From: Chryseobacterium echinoideorum
GTDB lineage: Bacteria > Bacteroidota > Bacteroidia > Flavobacteriales > Weeksellaceae
Direction: 5' to 3'
Length of the DNA stretch: 64,000 bases
NCBI RefSeq assembly: GCF_007474535.1
Contig: NZ_VKNW01000004.1
Location: 186,001-250,000 of the forward strand
The position numbers and the translations under genes are program-made. The notes under the pieces were generated by a model that had not been told where the DNA came from, did not search any database, and was given only the letters and a program-made list of their open reading frames with translations. Shown here piece after piece: positions 16,854 through 25,280 of this stretch; position 1 is the first letter of the stretch, and each line of letters opens with the position of its first letter.

Positions 16854-17933
16854 ATGAAATATATTTCAAATTTTGTTTACGTTCTAATTCTATTAATTTT
16901 ATTCAATTGTAAACAAAGCAGTGACAAATATGTTGAATTCAAAATTCAAGACAAAAGTAATAGCGTCAATTATTTGGATGAGGATAGAACACAGCATATT
17001 ACTTTAAAACCAACAAATATTCAAGGCATATTTACAGATATAGCAGTTGTTGACAGTTTATTGATATGCGGAAATTTAAGATCTGAAAAACTTATCAATA
17101 TTTATTCATTAAATAGCAATAAGTTGATAAATAAGATTATAAGTAGAGGCAATGCTCAAAATGAAGGATTATCAATAGCCAATATATTTGTCGGGAGTAA
17201 TCGATCAGTATGGATATATGATATTACCTTAAGCAAGTTGTTCCAGATTAATATTGATAGTTCCAAAAATATTGGTCTTATACAAAAAGAGATAAGTTTA
17301 GCTCCAAAATTGAAAAATATAGTTTCACCTAGTATAATAAATGACAGTTTGGTATTAGCTACTACTTACTCATTTGATGATTTTAGATATTTATATACAG
17401 ATTTTAATAAAATAAAAAAGAAAGTGGGAAAGCTTCCTGATATAACTAATGATGAGTTTCTTGAAGATCAGCCTAATACAAAATTTCCGAACAGAGCTTA
17501 TATATTTAAAGCAATAAGTATTAAACATCCCATAGATAATAAAGTTGCAATTTTTTATAATAAAACAAATAGAGCCGAATTCTACTCAAATGACAAGCTT
17601 TCACAAGCTATACATTATAAAAGTAAATTTAATCCAAAAATGTATGTAACAAAACTCAAAAAAGGATTTTCTGTTGAAGATTATGCAAAAACAATTTATG
17701 CTTATTTATCTGTTGCTCATACGAAAGATCGCATTTATTGTCTTTTTTCAGGAGATAAAAATGGCAACACTTCTTCAGATAAGATTTTAGTATATGACTG
17801 GGAAGGTAATTTTATCAATGAACTTTCTTTAGATCGAAAGGTAAGCAAAATTTGCATAAACCCGATCACAGAAACTCTTTATTGTTATGATGATCAAATA
17901 AAAAGTATTTTTTCAATTCAAGTAAAATTTTAA
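16854..17933 (+). CDS. BF3164-like six-bladed beta-propeller lipoprotein
   Basis: 359 residues. The signal peptide ends at FNCKQ (Cys19), a lipobox. The rest is beta-rich with repeating blade-like units (DSLLICGNLRSEKLINIYSL, RSVWIYDITLSKLFQINID, RIYCLFSGDKNGN, KILVYDWEGNFINELSLDRK, TLYCYDDQIKSIFSIQVKF). This resembles the BF3164/TolB-like six-blade propeller lipoproteins that accompany NVEALA peptides in Bacteroides. It probably sits on the outer or inner membrane surface and binds a peptide or partner. The next gene starts 2 bases after its stop. Confidence 0.78.
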   Translation: MKYISNFVYVLILLILFNCKQSSDKYVEFKIQDKSNSVNYLDEDRTQHITLKPTNIQGIFTDIAVVDSLLICGNLRSEKLINIYSLNSNKLINKIISRGNAQNEGLSIANIFVGSNRSVWIYDITLSKLFQINIDSSKNIGLIQKEISLAPKLKNIVSPSIINDSLVLATTYSFDDFRYLYTDFNKIKKKVGKLPDITNDEFLEDQPNTKFPNRAYIFKAISIKHPIDNKVAIFYNKTNRAEFYSNDKLSQAIHYKSKFNPKMYVTKLKKGFSVEDYAKTIYAYLSVAHTKDRIYCLFSGDKNGNTSSDKILVYDWEGNFINELSLDRKVSKICINPITETLYCYDDQIKSIFSIQVKF

Positions 17934-17935
17934 TA

Positions 17936-18496
17936 ATGAAATTATTCACAATATTGTTATTTTGTTGTTTTATTACGATTACTTCGTGTAAAAATAAGTG
18001 TGAAAACACAGAGCAGGAAATAAAGAACATGATGAAAAACTGGTATCGGAAAAAGATAATTTTCCCAAAAGATATGGAAATGCTTACGAATAGCCCCATA
18101 ATAAATAATAATACGAGTGATTTTTCACACTTGAAAGGATATACAATTGTCCATTTTTTTACTGCAGATTGTGATAAGTGTATAAATGAATTGAAGGCTA
18201 TTAAAAAATCAATTCAAAATTTGCCTGAAAAATCAAAGATAAATTATATTTTTATTGCAAGTGCACCAACCAAAATATATGTATCGGAAGCAATAAAAAA
18301 AGTAAATTTTCCTTATCCAATATATTACGAAAAAGAATACTATTCATTCAAGACAACTAATCAATTACCTGTTTCGAATGATCTTTATAATACAATGCTT
18401 CTCAACGATAACCAAGAAGTAATTTTATTCGGTGCATTTTATGATAATGACAAGGCAAAGTCTTTTTTTTCAAAAATAATTGAATGTAATTTATGA
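17936..18496 (+). CDS. Thioredoxin-like lipoprotein with CxxC
   Basis: 186 residues. A signal peptide with lipobox TSC (Cys19) precedes a thioredoxin-like fold: strand GYTIVHFFTADCDKCINELK holds CDKC at the place of the redox motif, then INYIFIASAP and a C-terminal part with LLNDNQEVILFGAF. It probably forms or breaks disulfides outside the cytoplasm; the two-Cys peptide encoded at 16532 is an obvious candidate substrate (inference). Three more cysteines lie near the N-terminus (KNKCEN) and the C-terminus (IIECNL). It overlaps the signal peptidase gene by 4 bases (ATGA). Confidence 0.75.
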   Translation: MKLFTILLFCCFITITSCKNKCENTEQEIKNMMKNWYRKKIIFPKDMEMLTNSPIINNNTSDFSHLKGYTIVHFFTADCDKCINELKAIKKSIQNLPEKSKINYIFIASAPTKIYVSEAIKKVNFPYPIYYEKEYYSFKTTNQLPVSNDLYNTMLLNDNQEVILFGAFYDNDKAKSFFSKIIECNL

Positions 18497-19137
18497 GAAA
18501 AAAAATTATCTCTGCTGCTCTTTTTCTTCTTATTTTAATTGTTTTAAGATTATTTTTTTTCGAGATATATACTATTAATCAAAACTCGATGAACAACACT
18601 TACAAATCAGGTGATAAAGTGTTGATTATAAAAAATTTATATTCCGTAGATTATAATGATATTTTGGTATTTAAACATTTCAACAAAAAAATGATTAAAC
18701 GTTGTGTCGGATTACCAGGAAATACGTTTAAAATAATTGAAGGAAAGACTTACTGCGATGATATAATACTCCCAATGCCAAACAAAGCTATAAATAGAAA
18801 TATTTCGGAAGCCGATGCAATTGCGAAGGCAGAAATTTATCATACTTATAAAAAAAATGATTGGACATTATATAATTTTGGACCCTATTTAATTCCAAAA
18901 ACCGGAACAAAGGTTTCATTAAATTCTGAAAATATTTTACTTTACAAAAAACTTATTGAGAATAGTATAAGTGATAATTTTAAAGTAAATGAAAATTCCA
19001 AAGAAAATGAGTATATTTTTACTAGCAATTTTTACTTTTTAATTGGAGATAACAGAACAGAGTCCGTAGATTCAAGGTTTTTTGGACCTGTTAAAGAGAA
19101 TGATATTATAGGAAAAGTTATTCTTAAAATTTGGTAA
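18493..19137 (+). CDS. Signal peptidase I, cassette-specific
   Basis: 214 residues, an S26 signal peptidase anchored by one N-terminal TM helix (about 5-23). The catalytic Ser32 sits in NQNSMNNTYKSGDKVLI, the Lys in MIKRCVGLPGNTFKI (Lys69), and box E is GDNRTESVDSRFFGPV (about 185-200). It is shorter than the housekeeping LepB of this group and lies inside a peptide cassette, coupled by ATGA to the CxxC lipoprotein. That argues for dedicated cleavage of the small exported peptide. The fold is certain; the substrate is inferred. Confidence 0.92.
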   Translation: MRKKIISAALFLLILIVLRLFFFEIYTINQNSMNNTYKSGDKVLIIKNLYSVDYNDILVFKHFNKKMIKRCVGLPGNTFKIIEGKTYCDDIILPMPNKAINRNISEADAIAKAEIYHTYKKNDWTLYNFGPYLIPKTGTKVSLNSENILLYKKLIENSISDNFKVNENSKENEYIFTSNFYFLIGDNRTESVDSRFFGPVKENDIIGKVILKIW

Positions 19138-19168
19138 TTATTCAATGTTAATTAAAATAAGATATAAA

Positions 19169-19996
19169 ATGAAAACGATATTATTAAGTTTATTATTCAT
19201 ATTTAGTCTATCATCAGCTCAGACACACAGATTTATTTACGAACTGAAAATCAATAAAAATGATGATGTCATAAAAACAAAAATGGCATTGGATATTAAT
19301 AAAAGTTCCGTTAAGTTCTATGATTATGAATTTGTAAGACGAGATTCAATCAGAAAATCAGGAAAAAATTCGCAATATTTTTCTGAATCTGATCAGATGT
19401 TGTTAAGAAAACCAAACAGTTTTGATAACAGAATGTTTTTCTCCCACGGATATGATTATTTTGTGATTAAATCAACAGATAAAATTGACTGGAAATTAGA
19501 AAAAGAAACAAAAAACGTACAGGATTATACACTTCAAAAAGCAACAGCTAACTTTGGTGGAAGAAAATGGACAGCTTGGTTCAGTCCAGAAATTCCTTTT
19601 CAAGAAGGCCCTTACAAATTTCGAGGATTATCAGGTTTAATTTTTGAAATATCCGATTCCGAAAATATTTTTCATTATACATTGATAAAAAGTACTAAAC
19701 TTTCCGAAGCATTTGATACTAATGATTTTTTAGAAACTCACTATGGTAAAAAACCCATTGCTGTTAGCTTGAAACAATATCATAAAGTAAAGCTGGATTC
19801 TTATCATAATGTTATAGAAGAACTCACTGATTTTGCCAAAAAAGGGGGTACAATAGCCTCTAAAGAAGAAATCAACTCTGCTGAAGAAATCAGGCAAAGA
19901 AAAAAATCTCTGCAAGAAGGTATAAAAGAATATTATTTGCCGATAGAGATCAATAACGCCATACCTTATCCCAAAACTCAAGCTATTACACCATAA
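19169..19996 (+). CDS. GLPGLI-family secreted protein
   Basis: 275 residues from the ATG at 19169. The frame is open to 19145, but residues 9 on (KTILLSLLFIFSLSSAQ) are a clean signal peptide. GPYKFRGLSGLIFEISD near residue 155 is the namesake GLPGLI motif (here GLSGLI). WTAWFSPEIPFQEGPYKF just before it is also typical. The family is confined to Bacteroidota, function unknown, often seen next to peptidases or TonB-linked proteins. It ends the peptide cassette, 31 bases after the signal peptidase. Confidence 0.85.
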   Translation: MKTILLSLLFIFSLSSAQTHRFIYELKINKNDDVIKTKMALDINKSSVKFYDYEFVRRDSIRKSGKNSQYFSESDQMLLRKPNSFDNRMFFSHGYDYFVIKSTDKIDWKLEKETKNVQDYTLQKATANFGGRKWTAWFSPEIPFQEGPYKFRGLSGLIFEISDSENIFHYTLIKSTKLSEAFDTNDFLETHYGKKPIAVSLKQYHKVKLDSYHNVIEELTDFAKKGGTIASKEEINSAEEIRQRKKSLQEGIKEYYLPIEINNAIPYPKTQAITP

Positions 19997-20363
19997 GAAT
20001 TAATTGATATTGTTAATTTAAAATATCTCAAAAATCAATGCTTCTAAATTGGCTTTATCTTTCAATTCAAAATCAAGGATTTCAATTTTGCCTAAATTTG
20101 CCTTGCAGTTATCTAGCCTCGCTTAATAGAAAAATAAAATCTTGTTTATTTCATTGAAAATTAACCTAGTTTTCTAATTAATGCAGTAAATAAACTAATT
20201 GTTCTCCGCATACTTTGCGGATACTAAAGTGGTTCCTAAAACTGCCGTCCTTACTCCATTTATTAAAAAAATAATACACATTTTGCCAGCTTATTTTTTC
20301 TTCCCGAAATAGTCTCTTAAAGAAATTTCACATTAAGGAAAAACACGAATACGGTCTGATTGA
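19997..20363. other. Gap with no intact gene
   Basis: About 370 bases between the GLPGLI gene and a relaxase-tail remnant. Short open stretches such as KFHIKEKHEYGLIEALAVYC (around 20320-20385) do not extend and match nothing recognised. Probably debris from recombination. Confidence 0.4.
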
Positions 20364-20468
20364 AGCATTGGCGGTTTATTGTCCGAAGTCTGGGGCGAAG
20401 ATTACGAAGAACAGGATTTTGCCAATAAGATGAGGAAGAAAAGGAAACGCCAGAGAAAGAATAATTAG
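20364..20468 (+). pseudogene. C-terminal tail of a mobilization relaxase (remnant)
   Basis: Thirty-four codons read SIGGLLSEVWGEDYEEQDFA and then NKMRKKRKRQRKNN before a stop. Bacteroidota MobB/BmgA-type relaxases commonly end this way: a GGL segment, an acidic YEEE stretch and a run of Lys/Arg. A stop codon precedes it in frame and no other part is present. Its last 4 bases overlap the 3' end of the convergent membrane-protein gene. Confidence 0.35.
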
Positions 20469-20866
20469 GTAAAATAGTTATTATTTTTAGACATGGCAGA
20501 AGTTACTTTATATCCTAAAAATACGCAGGGTAAAACACCTAAAATCATTAACACCCAAAACCAGATAGGGTTCACAGCCGACAACCATAGCCAACCCACA
20601 ACCAGCATGATTAAACTACCAACTATCAGATTTTCTCTTGCTTTGCCTCCGATCTTTGTGGTAGTTAATCCTCCTAAAAAACAGCTAACCCAGACACAAA
20701 AAAGTTTGATGATAAATTGAGAAATATTGGTGACAGCTAATTCCTGATTGATAAACATTTCCAAAGATGATGCGAACAACCACCCTTGTACCTTGGCAAA
20801 AAGAGAACTCAATAATCCTATCGTTAAGAATCCTACTATGACGGAAAGTATCTTTATGTAATTCAT
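20465..20866 (-). CDS. Membrane protein, four helices, unknown
   Basis: 133 residues with four hydrophobic helices (about 4-24, 48-68, 79-99, 102-122) and short loops. Between helices 2 and 3 is TTKIGGKARENL. No family was recognised. The gene follows the FAD monooxygenase by 3 bases on the same strand, so it belongs to that operon and may be co-regulated by the divergent AraC protein. Confidence 0.7.
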   Translation of the reverse strand: MNYIKILSVIVGFLTIGLLSSLFAKVQGWLFASSLEMFINQELAVTNISQFIIKLFCVWVSCFLGGLTTTKIGGKARENLIVGSLIMLVVGWLWLSAVNPIWFWVLMILGVLPCVFLGYKVTSAMSKNNNYFT

Positions 20867-20869
20867 GAT

Positions 20870-22042
20870 TTAATTTATTTTAAAATTCAATTGGTCTTCC
20901 GTTAATACAATTGGATCAGTCATTATTTTTTGTACATCTGCATCAGATGCAGCTCTGAATGAATAGACAAACCTGTTTAATTTTTCTTCATTATCAGGGA
21001 TAAATGATGCCGCATTATTTTTTGCATTTCCCTGAAATTTCTGAATCATAGGTTGCATGATCGTATCATAGTTGGCACAAGCCGTTTTTAAATCATTGGG
21101 ATTTTCGTAAATAAAATGAGCCAAGGCTTTTGCTCCGTAAATAGATAACGATGCCCCCATTCCTGAAAGTGCAGTAGGACAGTAGCCCGCATCTCCCAAT
21201 AAAACTACATTTCGGTTTACTAAAGTGGGTGAATTTATCATCCCCATTTTATCAATAAACATAAGACCATTATTCACGAAACGATCCAACAAATGCTGTA
21301 CATCTTTATTGTATCCAGTAAAAGATGTTCTGAGTATTTCATCGGCTTTATTTTGAATGGATGCTAAATCTCCTTTGTCGTGTATATAACACTGAATGGC
21401 TATTTCATCGGAAGCAATGGGATAAATAGAAAGCATCTTATTCACATCAATATAAATATTGAATTTGCCCACCTCATAAGAATGATGCTCTTTCAATCGT
21501 CCGCCCATATAAAGCACATTAAAATCCTCCAGTGTACTTTCGGGAAAATAATTCTGTCTTGTTGTAGAGCGTAATCCTTCTGAAACGATAAGAAGGTCGG
21601 CTTCCAACACGGTTCCGTTGTTGAGTAAGATGTTGACTTTGTTTTCATCATGCATTAGTTTTTCAACAGAAGATGAAAAAAGAATATCCACGTCATCCTT
21701 TAGGTCGTTATATAAAACGTGATGCAGTCCGCCTCGTGTTATCAATACCGAACGTTCAATATTCTCGTTCATTTTATCATAGCTAAGACCTTGTATAATT
21801 GCATCGTTTGATTCCCTGAAATTTACAAATTCCGATGGTGATGATGCTTGCTGCAATTGTTCTGCTAATCCTAATTCGTCCATAATACGAACCCCAAAAC
21901 TCTTGAGAGAAATAAGAAACCCCGATTTGCTGAATGATGCAGCTCTTTCCAAAACAGTCACTTTATGACCTTGTTTGCTCAATAGTTTTGCTGCAGTTAA
22001 TCCGGCGATGCCTCCTCCTGAAATCACAATATTTTTTTTCAT
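20870..22042 (-). CDS. FAD-dependent monooxygenase (PHBH/TetX type)
   Basis: 390 residues, a class A flavoprotein hydroxylase. The N-terminal GxGxxG dinucleotide site is GGGIAGLTAAKLLSKQG (about 9-25). A middle DG-type motif follows LLIVSEGLRSTTR (near 155), and the FAD-contacting GD motif is VVLLGDAGYCPTALSGMGAS (about 278-297). These enzymes hydroxylate aromatics or inactivate compounds such as tetracyclines or rifampicin. Substrate specificity cannot be read here. It is divergent from an AraC regulator, a usual inducible arrangement, and co-transcribed with a small membrane protein. Confidence 0.88.
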   Translation of the reverse strand: MKKNIVISGGGIAGLTAAKLLSKQGHKVTVLERAASFSKSGFLISLKSFGVRIMDELGLAEQLQQASSPSEFVNFRESNDAIIQGLSYDKMNENIERSVLITRGGLHHVLYNDLKDDVDILFSSSVEKLMHDENKVNILLNNGTVLEADLLIVSEGLRSTTRQNYFPESTLEDFNVLYMGGRLKEHHSYEVGKFNIYIDVNKMLSIYPIASDEIAIQCYIHDKGDLASIQNKADEILRTSFTGYNKDVQHLLDRFVNNGLMFIDKMGMINSPTLVNRNVVLLGDAGYCPTALSGMGASLSIYGAKALAHFIYENPNDLKTACANYDTIMQPMIQKFQGNAKNNAASFIPDNEEKLNRFVYSFRAASDADVQKIMTDPIVLTEDQLNFKIN

Positions 22043-22132
22043 TGTTTCTAAACTTTAATTTTATACTGCAAATTTATTTTTATATTTACAGATAAAATAG
22101 CCCAAATTAAACCAATAATAGTCCAAAAAATC

Positions 22133-23086
22133 ATGTTTAATGAAAAGCTTAAAATGAAACGACTCGCTGAAAAACTCGGCCTCTCCCTATCTTCTATTGA
22201 AGAAGAGATAAAGCTTTTGCATTTCAACCAATTGAACATTGTGGACTTGATGCCCGAGATGTTGCTAATGGTTCGCTCCTTAATTGCCAGCCAGACTTTT
22301 GCTTATAAAAGAAAACCAATCGGGGTCATAGAAAAAGGATTGTTCATTTCATTTCAAAATATTTTTCTTACGGAAGAAACGGATAAAGCAATTGGTAAAA
22401 GAGTATTGAACAATCAGCCACATGTTCGCATGATGCCTTCGCACTTAGAAAGCGAAGTGCTATTTCCTGGAGATGTTCACGTACAGCAAATCACCATTTT
22501 AGTTGAACTGGAATATCTGAAACGTTTTGTAGGAAACGATGCCGATAAACTATCTTATCTTTTTGATGTAGAAAAAACTTTTTGGATAGAAGAATTTATG
22601 TCACCTGAAATGTCTGATTTGGTTGCTCAACTGGCCAATCTTTCAACAGAAAACATTTTATCGCAAGCCTTTTACCGGTTAAAAGCACTTGAACTTATTT
22701 ATTTGCTTTTCAGCAATTTATTAAAAAGAGAAAAAACAGAGCACCATCATCTTAGCAATGCTGAAATTGATGCAGTTTATTTGGTTCGAAATATGATAGA
22801 ATCAAATCTGGAAAAACCACTTACAAAAGATGAACTGGTAAAACTTAGTGGAATGAATGAGCTAAAACTAAGAAGGATATTTACACAAGTTTTTGGCAAG
22901 GGAATTTACGAATATTATAATCATTTACGGATGCAAAAGGCGGCAAGACTATTAAGACAAGGAGATCTATCAGTTTCAGAAGTCGGCTATCAATTAGGAT
23001 TTAGCAATTTGAGTTATTTCGGGAGGTTATTTGAAAAACACTTTGGATTAAAACCAAAGAAGTGGAGTGATAAAAATAGAATCTAA
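22133..23086 (+). CDS. AraC-family transcription regulator
   Basis: 317 residues. The C-terminal AraC DNA-binding unit (about 215-315) shows both HTH motifs: KPLTKDELVKLSGMNELKLR and LSVSEVGYQLGFSNLSYFGR, followed by FEKHFGLKPKKW. The N-terminal 200 residues, probably the ligand domain, were not assigned. It starts 90 bases from the oppositely read monooxygenase gene and probably controls it. Its stop overlaps the Fic stub's stop by 2 bases, showing that material has been lost at this junction. Confidence 0.9.
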   Translation: MFNEKLKMKRLAEKLGLSLSSIEEEIKLLHFNQLNIVDLMPEMLLMVRSLIASQTFAYKRKPIGVIEKGLFISFQNIFLTEETDKAIGKRVLNNQPHVRMMPSHLESEVLFPGDVHVQQITILVELEYLKRFVGNDADKLSYLFDVEKTFWIEEFMSPEMSDLVAQLANLSTENILSQAFYRLKALELIYLLFSNLLKREKTEHHHLSNAEIDAVYLVRNMIESNLEKPLTKDELVKLSGMNELKLRRIFTQVFGKGIYEYYNHLRMQKAARLLRQGDLSVSEVGYQLGFSNLSYFGRLFEKHFGLKPKKWSDKNRI

Positions 23087-23256
23087 AAAGTATTGCCCTC
23101 AATTTCTAAAGATGATTGAATGGTTTTGATTCTATTTTTCTTTCGTAATTCAGTAGCGGGTTTATATAAATGAGTAGCGTTAATTTCTCCTATCTTTTCT
23201 GAAATAGAAGCAACTAACGCTACAATTTTATCGGTAATGGTATAAGGTGGTCTCAT
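23083..23256 (-). pseudogene. N-terminal stub of a Fic-domain protein
   Basis: 57 codons from the ATG at 23256: MRPPYTITDKIVALVASISE, then HLYKPATELRKKNRIKTIQS and SLEIEGNTF before a stop. This is the N-terminal segment of Fic-family proteins (the S/T-x-x-x-E-[G/N] inhibitory-type helix SSLEIEGN is visible) that precedes the catalytic HPFxxGNGR. Everything after residue 57 is missing, so no AMP-transfer activity is possible. The cut lies against the AraC gene's end. Confidence 0.8.
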
Positions 23257-23550
23257 TTATGATAGTATCATTTGATATTATCACAAATATAGGAAAACTA
23301 CTTCCCGATGCAGTATCTTAACTTTCCTTTATTAATAAGCTTTTACGTTAAATCATGTAGTACTAAAGTAGTACAGTTCCAAGGTGCTGCAACATCTTTT
23401 GGGTGTAGATACCGTCAACATTTTCGTCTTTGCAAAGCACCATTAACAAAGGTTTTTTCATTTTGAAGTAGTGAAATAATTGAAAATTTTAACACTTTTG
23501 TACTACTTTTGTACCCAGAAAACAATGTATTTCATTAATAGTCAATCAGA

Positions 23551-23595
23551 TAATACTTCCCGACGAACTTTTTGAAATTAATACTTCCCGACGAA
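23551..23595. repeat. Two 17-bp direct repeats, 28-base period
   Basis: TAATACTTCCCGACGAA at 23551-23567 and again at 23579-23595. The bases between are loosely alike too. A related CTACTTCCCGATG lies near 23298. The core TAxTTxCCGA also appears at the mnmE 3' end (TATTTGCCGATA, about 47959-47970), which may hint at an attachment site. Confidence 0.5.
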
Positions 23596-23649
23596 TTAGT
23601 TCCAAATTTAGTAATCTTCAGGAACATTTCATAATCACTATTTTAAACA

Positions 23650-23682
23650 GACATCTTTCGTCTTATTAGCTGCTTACTTTTG
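23650..23682 (+). promoter_or_regulatory. Shared 33-bp promoter/operator, copy 1
   Basis: Starts GACATCTTTCGTC and ends CTTACTTTTG, which contains the -7 box TACTTTTG. Aligned without gaps with copies at 25962, 28823 and 30397 (minus). The next gene begins at 23707, 24 bases after the motif. Confidence 0.6.
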
Positions 23683-23706
23683 TTTTATCTTTAAAAAATT
23701 ATCAAA

Positions 23707-24987
23707 ATGAAAATTCAAAAGTTAAATCAAGCGCAAACAGAATTATTGTCTAACATAGTTCAAAAAAGAATTGAAAAATTCCTTTTTTCTCAACAAATAA
23801 ATATAACTCATTTTGAAGGAGGAATTAATTGGCTTTATTCCGAAATTTTGAAAAGGGATAATCCTGAAATAATTTATTGCAACAGTTGGTTCGATGCACT
23901 TTCTAAAATTGATAAATTAAAGCATCAAGAAAATTCATATGAGAATACTATATCTCCTTCTCTATGGACTTTTCTTACAAGGCATTTTAATGAAACTTTA
24001 AAAAATTCTGTTGACACATCTGTCCAGAAGTGTATTCGAGAAATAATTAAAGAGTCGGTAAATATTTCAATAATTAATCAAACTTGGCGTACCGTTTGGA
24101 AATCTTATCGCATTTCTGGAATTGATCAAAACTTTGAAACTAACATTCTCGATTTTCATAGAAAAGAATCTCAGTTCGAGAACATCCAATTATATTTTTA
24201 TTTATTAATAGGATCAGATTTTTTAGAGAAAATTGAAACTTTTGAAAATGATATTTTTGGAAATTTCAAAAAATTAATAAATTCTGGATTTTTCCAAGTT
24301 TACGATTGTGGAAATTTCGTTCTTGCAATTCACCCTCCCAAAAATATTTGTAGAGACAATCAAGGAAGACTAAATTCAATTTCTGGAAAAGCTTTTGAGT
24401 GGATTGATGGAACAGGACATTATTACATCAACGGCATTGAATTGCCTGAAGATTTATACATTAAAATAAAAGAAAGAAAATATACTTTGGAAGATTTTGC
24501 CAATGAAAAGAACGAAGAAATTAAGTCAGCAATTATTTCTTTCATTCAGCAAAGAGATGGTGAAATCGGAATTTGTAATTTTTTCAAGTCTTATCTTACT
24601 GAAACTGATGTTTACATTGATAAAAAGAAAGATAGTTTTTTAGAAGGAACAACCAAAGGAATGAACATCGGTGTTTACACGCTTTACAGAGGGAAAATCA
24701 ATCGAATCAGTGTTGCTTTTGTTCAATGTTACTGCCCTTCAACTGACAGAATGTTTTTTCTTGGAGTTGAGCCAAAATACAAATCGGCAAAAAATGCAAT
24801 TGCTTCATTGTATCAAATTCCAACAATAGTGAAAAACGATATAAAAAGCATCTCAAGACAAGGTGAGCGATTCTTTACCACTTTTACTGAAGAAGGTTAT
24901 CAAAAGCTAAAATCTCTAAAAGAAATCACTGAATATTCCAAAATTTCTGGTGATGAATATTTTGCAAAAATGACTTACGAATTCTAA
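23707..24987 (+). CDS. DUF6745-like protein, function unknown
   Basis: 426 residues, no signal peptide or TM helix. The middle (about 205-260) reads VYDCGNFVLAIHPPKNICRD and SGKAFEWIDGTGHYYINGIE. This is the pattern of DUF6745-like proteins, where a short beta unit says that a value goes with a W-x-D/N-G-x-x-x-Y-x-x-xGV repeat. The N-terminal half is helical, with EGGINWLYSEIL and SLWTFLTRHFNETL. It has its own copy of the shared 33-bp promoter, and the small gene at 24999 follows by 11 bases. No function is proposed. Confidence 0.65.
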   Translation: MKIQKLNQAQTELLSNIVQKRIEKFLFSQQINITHFEGGINWLYSEILKRDNPEIIYCNSWFDALSKIDKLKHQENSYENTISPSLWTFLTRHFNETLKNSVDTSVQKCIREIIKESVNISIINQTWRTVWKSYRISGIDQNFETNILDFHRKESQFENIQLYFYLLIGSDFLEKIETFENDIFGNFKKLINSGFFQVYDCGNFVLAIHPPKNICRDNQGRLNSISGKAFEWIDGTGHYYINGIELPEDLYIKIKERKYTLEDFANEKNEEIKSAIISFIQQRDGEIGICNFFKSYLTETDVYIDKKKDSFLEGTTKGMNIGVYTLYRGKINRISVAFVQCYCPSTDRMFFLGVEPKYKSAKNAIASLYQIPTIVKNDIKSISRQGERFFTTFTEEGYQKLKSLKEITEYSKISGDEYFAKMTYEF

Positions 24988-24998
24988 AAATTTATATC

Positions 24999-25232
24999 AT
25001 GAAAACTGAAATGAAAATTAACATCGCTCCATCTTCAAACAATGGACACTTTATTACAAAGACAAAAAAAGTAATCAACCTTGATTTAATCAACGAAACT
25101 TATTTAATTGAAGAACCTGCAGAACTGGTTACTGAAAATCACACAACACTAATTCAGGAGGAAGAAGGATTAATTACTTGTCAAGTTGTGTACAATCCAT
25201 TTGCAAGAATGTTTGAAAAGTCTAAAGATTAA
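24999..25232 (+). CDS. Small hypothetical protein
   Basis: 77 residues, soluble, acidic in the middle (LIEEPAELVTENHTTLIQEE). Begins KTEMKINIAPSSNNGHF. No family recognised. It follows the DUF6745-like gene by 11 bases in what looks like a two-gene unit. Codon use resembles its neighbours. Confidence 0.55.
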   Translation: MKTEMKINIAPSSNNGHFITKTKKVINLDLINETYLIEEPAELVTENHTTLIQEEEGLITCQVVYNPFARMFEKSKD

Positions 25233-25280
25233 CAGGAGATTTGAAAAATTTGAATTAATTTCACTTCTTTATATAACCAA

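Larger units (their letters stand above)
23257..23706. other. Left end of the integrated element (repeat-rich gap)
   Basis: 450 bases without an intact gene. It holds two GTAGTAC heptamers in direct repeat (23357, 23368), a GTACTAC (23500), an exact -7 box TACTTTTG (23504-23511) facing right, two 17-bp copies of TAATACTTCCCGACGAA 28 bases apart, and a third look-alike, CTACTTCCCGATG, near 23298. Heptamers of the same kind flank the integrase gene at 47.8 kb. A 32-codon minus-strand frame (23363-23461, starting MKKPLLMVLCKDENVDGIYT) may be a gene remnant. Confidence 0.55.

Noticed and set aside
23363..23461. 32-codon minus-strand gene (starting MKKPLLMVLCKDENVDGIYT)
   Set aside because: Too short, no homology recognised, and it ends inside the GTAGTAC repeats; at best a remnant.
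23357..23595. CRISPR-like or phage array at the left end
   Set aside because: Too few repeats, no regular spacers, no cas genes.
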